Assembly (NCBI GenBank): GCA_900772035.1
Contig: CAAGQE010000341.1
Coordinates: forward strand, 1 to 9,815
Length of the DNA stretch: 9,815 nt
Reading direction: 5' to 3'
Source of the DNA: Candidatus Gastranaerophilales bacterium
Lineage (GTDB): Bacteria > Cyanobacteriota > Vampirovibrionia > Gastranaerophilales > Gastranaerophilaceae
The notes beneath the pieces are model-generated. The model saw only the letters and a program-made list of their open reading frames with translations. It did no database searches and was not told where the DNA came from. Position 1 is the first letter of the stretch; every line of letters starts with the position of its first letter. Below, one piece after another: positions 6,937 through 9,815 of the stretch. The translations under genes and the position numbers were made by a program.

Positions 6937-7916
6937 GGATTTTCCTTTTCAAATTGTTCCAAAAGACTTTTTAAAAGGAAAAAATCATTCTTGTCTTTAG
7001 CCTCGTTAATAGCCTTCATTCTGGTTGTTGCGAGGCTTTTTTGAGCGGCATCGTTAAATCTGTCGGGATGATAAAGTTTTATCGCCTGACGGTATAACTT
7101 TCTAAATTGGTTTGAGAGTTCGGCGGATTTTAAGTGAGCGGATTTTGACGAAAATTTCATAAATTTAGCCCCTTCCGAATCGCCGAGTTTTTCAAAACCC
7201 ATTTTTTCCAAAACTTTATCCGCGTCAAAACGGCTCATTCTCTCATCGAGGCACTCTTTTATGACGTTTTCACGCTTCTTTTTTATGATTGCGGCACGTT
7301 CGTTTTGATATTCCATTTCTTCCAAAATATCAAGTTTTGATAAGTTATTTTCAAGCAAAATTTTGTTAATTTCGCTGACGGTTTTGCAGGCTTGGTAGGC
7401 TTCTTGTATAAGGCTTTCCCGCTTATTGTGAAACTTATTAAATCTTTCTCGATAATCGCAATCCTCTTGATTTGAAAGAGTTTCATAACCGTAACCCGAA
7501 AGTTTTTTATTAACCTCATCGGTCGAATTATGGTTAATTATCCCCTTTTTAATGACATCTTCTCTTGGCGGTATATATTCTTCTTTTTTCGGATTAAGTT
7601 GAATTTCAATACCGCAAAATCTTACGCGGCTGAGGACATCCTCGTAGTCGGTAATTTCCGAACTCGTTAATTTTCGATATTTGTTTTCATAGAGTTTCAA
7701 ATTAGCCTGAGTTTTGGAAAGCCCTTGTATCAGACAACTTGCGATAATTTTTTGTCTCGGGTTGGAGGACTTTGTGCTGTTTAACATAACATCGTAGCAA
7801 TCCGCCTCTCCGCCTTCTAACGGCTCGAAATTGCTTTGAGCCAAAATTTCATTGGTGTCAAAGCGAGATTTGCGTTTTTCCAGACAATTTTCGATTATTT
7901 CCTGTCTTGTTTGCAT
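6933..7916 (-). CDS. J-domain-like protein with five N-terminal phased repeats
   Basis: This 327-residue protein has no signal peptide or membrane segment and is probably cytoplasmic. Its C-terminal 60 residues resemble a J-domain: a helix FRKLYRQAIKLY, the diagnostic HPD tripeptide (283-285), then a helix with INEAKDKNDFFLLKSLL. J-domains stimulate the ATPase of DnaK-type Hsp70; helix I is not obvious here. Residues 4-263 hold five repeats starting at Arg4, Arg54, Arg118, Arg166 and Arg215. They align without gaps over 38 positions. Arg(+0), Ile(+4), Leu(+21), Leu(+29) and Glu(+33) are invariant. Position +18 is Asn in four copies and Asp in one; +37 is Tyr in four and Phe in one. I do not recognise this repeat. 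A GGAG site five bases before the ATG fixes the start. A client-binding role for the repeats is an inference. Confidence 0.88.
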   Translation of the reverse strand: MQTRQEIIENCLEKRKSRFDTNEILAQSNFEPLEGGEADCYDVMLNSTKSSNPRQKIIASCLIQGLSKTQANLKLYENKYRKLTSSEITDYEDVLSRVRFCGIEIQLNPKKEEYIPPREDVIKKGIINHNSTDEVNKKLSGYGYETLSNQEDCDYRERFNKFHNKRESLIQEAYQACKTVSEINKILLENNLSKLDILEEMEYQNERAAIIKKKRENVIKECLDERMSRFDADKVLEKMGFEKLGDSEGAKFMKFSSKSAHLKSAELSNQFRKLYRQAIKLYHPDRFNDAAQKSLATTRMKAINEAKDKNDFFLLKSLLEQFEKENP

Positions 7917-7935
7917 AAAGTCTCCGATATTTGTT

Positions 7936-7963
7936 ATTGTAATTTATTTATGAGAATTTGCAA
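7936..7963 (-). promoter_or_regulatory. Promoter of the J-domain gene
   Basis: On the minus strand TTGCAA (complement of 7958-7963) and TACAAT (complement of 7936-7941) are separated by 16 bases. It lies just downstream of the terminator of the SLH gene, so the J-domain gene can be transcribed independently. Confidence 0.5.
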
Positions 7964-7974
7964 ATTTTTAAGAC

Positions 7975-8000
7975 AAAAAAAAGAGGTCTTTCGACCTCTT
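7975..8000 (-). terminator. Intrinsic terminator of the SLH gene, GNRA loop
   Basis: An 8-bp perfect stem (7981-7988 with 7993-8000) reads on the minus strand as GAGGTC-GAAA-GACCTC in its core, a stable GNRA tetraloop. It is followed by eight T residues (complement of 7975-7982) and lies about 20 bases past the stop codon. Confidence 0.92.
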
Positions 8001-8020
8001 CTTTTTTATTTTTTGTGAGA

Positions 8021-9283
8021 TTAGTTTCTGATAACCAAATCTCTTAAAAGTTCAACGTAGATTTCATCGCCGACGTGTTCTTTAACTTGAAGACCGGGGG
8101 TGATTAAACCTGTTGCAAGACCGACACCGATACCGACAGGCAAGCCGACTGCAACACCTGTACCGTATTTTCCGCTGCCTGATGCAATTGCGATACCTGA
8201 ACCTGTACCGACTGCTGCACCACCAACCGTGTAAGCGGCAACTTTACCGAATGTAGCGGCTTTTGAAGGTTTCAAAAGATCGATTGTTTCAGCAGCCATT
8301 GCAATTTGTTCTCCGTTCGGAAGAATCAATTGGTTGATAGCGATGCCTACTTTTGCGTTTTTGTTAAACGCTTTTTGAGGAGTCAATTGTGAAACAGTAC
8401 CGATAAATTGTGAGTTTGCAGGAATTAACATTCTGCCTTCTTCTGTAACAATATCTTGAGTGTTGATGAACTTAATCGGAGTTCCTTCAACGTATCTTTT
8501 TGATTTGAAGTCTTCAGCAAAACTTACTTTGAGGATGTTGCCTGCGAGAATGATTTTGCGGAAGTTTGTAATTTTAACTTCGTTAGTTTTTGCATCGGGG
8601 TGAATATTCAAGTGATCAACCGACATAACAACTTCTTCTGCTACAAATTCTTTCTTAACGCTGTTAAGCGAATTTCTCAATTTTGCAAGGATTACAGCGC
8701 ATTCTGCTCTGTTGATAAGTTTGTTAGGGAGCAAAGTGTCTGCATCGGGGTGATTTACATAAACACCCATTGTTACGGCTTTTGCATATCTGTCAACAGC
8801 CCAAGCGGGGATGTCGTTTTTATCGGTAAACACATCAAGAACTGATGCATCAACGTTATCGAGGTCTTCCGTAATGTGGCTGATGATTGATTCAACTTCT
8901 GCCTTTGTAATGTTGTTCAAAGGTCTGAAAGTGTTGTCGCCGTAGCCGTAGATAAGACCGAGTCTTTGAGATTTCAAGATATCTTGATAAGCCCAAAAAT
9001 CTTCGGGAACATCGGTAAAGATATTGTTGTCTTCGTTTGTAACTTCTTTGTGTCCGAGTGCTCTCAAAAGAGTTGTATTAAAATCCGCTCTGGTCATTTC
9101 TTCATCAGGATTAAAGTGACCGTCAGCCGTGATACCCATAATTCCGCCGTTAATAACGGTCAAAATTTCTTGAGCAGCCCAATGGTCAGCAGTAACGTCA
9201 ACGAGTTGTTTAGCTGCGTTTGCAGATTGTGACATTGAGAAAGAAAGGAAAAGAGCAATAAAAAGTGCTAATATCTTTTTCAT
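8021..9283 (-). CDS. Secreted SLH-domain envelope protein with Gly-rich C-terminal region
   Basis: The 420-residue product starts with a signal peptide (MKKILALFIALFLSFS, cleavage near SANA at 20-24). Three SLH repeats follow, at about 26-77, 87-138 and 149-206. They carry family marks such as DVxxDHWAAQEI, FxPDEEMTRADF, FTDVPEDFWAYQDI, GYGDNTFRPLNNITKAE, and INRAECAVILAKL. SLH repeats bind secondary polymers on peptidoglycan and, in diderms, tether the outer membrane. Residues 240-335 look like a beta-rich domain with an IPANSQFIGTVSQL stretch. Residues 345-395 are a Gly-rich, hydrophobic segment full of GxxxG-like spacing that could enter a membrane. The frame reaches 9424, but the AAGGAG site (complement of 9291-9296), the signal peptide and the promoter all point to the ATG at 9281-9283. 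It is monocistronic, with its own promoter and terminator. Confidence 0.95.
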   Translation of the reverse strand: MKKILALFIALFLSFSMSQSANAAKQLVDVTADHWAAQEILTVINGGIMGITADGHFNPDEEMTRADFNTTLLRALGHKEVTNEDNNIFTDVPEDFWAYQDILKSQRLGLIYGYGDNTFRPLNNITKAEVESIISHITEDLDNVDASVLDVFTDKNDIPAWAVDRYAKAVTMGVYVNHPDADTLLPNKLINRAECAVILAKLRNSLNSVKKEFVAEEVVMSVDHLNIHPDAKTNEVKITNFRKIILAGNILKVSFAEDFKSKRYVEGTPIKFINTQDIVTEEGRMLIPANSQFIGTVSQLTPQKAFNKNAKVGIAINQLILPNGEQIAMAAETIDLLKPSKAATFGKVAAYTVGGAAVGTGSGIAIASGSGKYGTGVAVGLPVGIGVGLATGLITPGLQVKEHVGDEIYVELLRDLVIRN

Positions 9284-9311
9284 ATAAATTCTCCTTAATT
9301 TATTCTTCCCG

Positions 9312-9340
9312 ATTATATAGTAAAGCCTTTTCATGTACAA
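9312..9340 (-). promoter_or_regulatory. Strong promoter of the SLH gene
   Basis: On the minus strand TTGTAC (complement of 9335-9340) is 17 bases from a perfect TATAAT (complement of 9312-9317). The transcript would start near 9305, leaving a leader of about 20 bases that contains AAGGAG. High expression would suit an abundant envelope protein. Confidence 0.75.
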
Positions 9341-9389
9341 GCATGAATAATAAGGATTTTGACATGTTTTAACAATTAAATAAGATATC

Positions 9390-9418
9390 TTGAAAAAAAT
9401 TTTTGAGTAATGTATGAT
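9390..9418 (+). promoter_or_regulatory. Promoter of the tRNA-Lys gene
   Basis: TTGAAA (9390-9395) and TATGAT (9413-9418) are separated by 17 bases. The -10 box ends ten bases before the mature tRNA, so the primary transcript has only a few extra 5' bases. Confidence 0.75.
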
Positions 9419-9428
9419 TAACACGCAT

Positions 9429-9504
<76 letters not shown>

Positions 9505-9508
9505 CTTT

Positions 9509-9535
9509 AAAAGACCTCACACGAGGTCTTTTTTT
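9509..9535 (+). terminator. Intrinsic terminator of the tRNA gene
   Basis: The stem AAAAGACCTC (9509-9518) pairs with GAGGTCTTTT (9523-9532) around an ACAC loop. It runs into seven T residues (9529-9535), directly after the encoded CCA. Confidence 0.93.
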
Positions 9536-9588
9536 GTTGAAATAATACTTGCTCGTATCGCTCACATTGATTCGCTAACGATTCAGGA

Positions 9589-9605
9589 GAGTCCCTCTAA
9601 GCTCA
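9589..9605 (+). repeat. Decayed copy of the tRNA-Lys 3' end
   Basis: GAGTCCCTCTAAGCTCA matches the tRNA segment 9485-9501 at 14 of 17 positions, the three differences all being C/T transitions. It is followed by TTTTAAAG, which resembles the bases after the tRNA CCA. A tRNA 3' end repeated nearby is what an old integration site leaves behind, but chance is not excluded. Confidence 0.4.
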
Positions 9606-9657
9606 TTTTAAAGAAACTACGAAACGGGTCTCTTTTTTATTGTTTAAAGAATTGTAG

Positions 9658-9675
9658 GTTGGGTCAAGACCCAAC
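9658..9675. repeat. Perfect GTTGGGTC/GACCCAAC inverted repeat
   Basis: Two 8-base arms are separated by AA; as RNA this would be a 7-bp stem with a CAAG loop. There is no following T run, so it is not an ordinary terminator. Short GGTTGGGT palindromes of this kind resemble REP-like dispersed elements, but I cannot check copy number. Confidence 0.55.
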
Positions 9676-9724
9676 GAAATTTTGCAAACTTCTTGTCACC
9701 CTGAACTGTCTTGAATTTTGTTTC

Positions 9725-9775
9725 ACAAAAAGTCGCTACTCACTACTCTTCGCTGCCGTTCGCCTGACTTTTTGT
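9725..9775. repeat. Long-loop inverted repeat ACAAAAAGTC/GACTTTTTGT
   Basis: Perfect 10-base arms (9725-9734 and 9766-9775) flank 31 bases rich in CTTCGCT-like words. A second, outer pair of 7-base arms, ATTTTGT (9715-9721) and ACAAAAT (9808-9814), encloses it. The nested symmetry suggests a folded or mobile repeat unit that may continue past the window edge. Confidence 0.5.
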
Positions 9776-9815
9776 TCCTTCGTGTCTGCGCTATCGCTTC
9801 GCACTACACAAAATC

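Larger units (their letters stand above)
9536..9815. other. Gene-free, repeat-rich intergenic stretch
   Basis: I see no credible open reading frame or ribosome binding site here. The stretch contains a decayed tRNA 3' end (9589-9605), a perfect GGGTC-type hairpin (9658-9675), a TGTCACCCTGAAC motif (9694-9706), a long-loop inverted repeat (9725-9775), and five copies of TCGCT (from 9558, 9572, 9733, 9750 and 9794). It looks like stacked dispersed intergenic repeats or remnants of insertions at the tRNA 3' side. Confidence 0.6.

Noticed and set aside
9284..9424. 47-residue N-terminal extension of the SLH protein
   Set aside because: It would run through a near-perfect promoter and place a signal peptide internally; the ATG at 9281-9283 has AAGGAG at seven bases.
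9536..9815. CRISPR array or small protein gene in the right-hand gap
   Set aside because: There is no regularly spaced direct repeat of CRISPR length and no frame with a ribosome binding site; the repeated TCGCT words are irregularly spaced.

Overview
The window looks like part of the chromosome of an AT-rich bacterium with an outer membrane. It encodes a signal-peptide-bearing beta-barrel protein and a secreted protein with three SLH repeats, a pairing that fits lineages whose outer membrane is tethered through SLH domains. Gene style, strong TTGAAA/TATAAT-type promoters, AAGGAG ribosome binding sites and the CCA-encoding tRNA fit this. My best guess is a non-photosynthetic, gut-type relative of Cyanobacteria (Vampirovibrionia/Gastranaerophilales). 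That is an inference from gene style, not proof; other SLH-bearing diderms such as Negativicutes remain possible.

Layout, left to right. Positions 1-1230 (+) hold the C-terminal two thirds of UvrB, cut by the window edge. It converges on a six-helix membrane protein of unknown function (1227-2072, -), with overlapping stop codons. A divergent promoter region (2108-2174) with a possible operator separates that gene from an outer-membrane beta-barrel gene (2197-3270, +). A bidirectional terminator (3271-3300) separates the barrel gene from a small Ala/Val/Thr-rich protein with 15-residue repeats (3316-3699, -). Next on the minus strand come triosephosphate isomerase tpiA (3833-4609) and an ACE-like (M2/M3-type) zinc peptidase (4713-6401). 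A plus-strand orphan NifX-like protein with a His/Cys-rich tail (6565-6936) again converges with overlapping stops on a minus-strand J-domain protein (6933-7916). The SLH-domain protein (8021-9283, -) is transcribed away from a tRNA-Lys(CUU) gene (9429-9504, +). The last 311 bases hold the tRNA terminator and a gene-free stretch of repeats, including a decayed copy of the tRNA 3' end.

The genes do not form one pathway. They read as single-gene or two-gene transcription units for DNA repair, glycolysis, peptide turnover, envelope and metal handling. Most have their own promoter and several have clear hairpin terminators. The two convergent pairs have none between them. Where the upstream in-frame start lacked a ribosome binding site, I moved the start to the codon with one.

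The most novel feature is the J-domain protein. Its N-terminal 260 residues contain five copies of a phased repeat (R-x3-I ... N-x2-L ... L-x3-E-x3-Y/F) that align without gaps and that I do not recognise as a named family. Other points worth attention are the ACE-like peptidase without a signal peptide, the NifX-like protein with no nif genes nearby, the unusual C-terminal region of the SLH protein, and the repeat-laden stretch after the tRNA.
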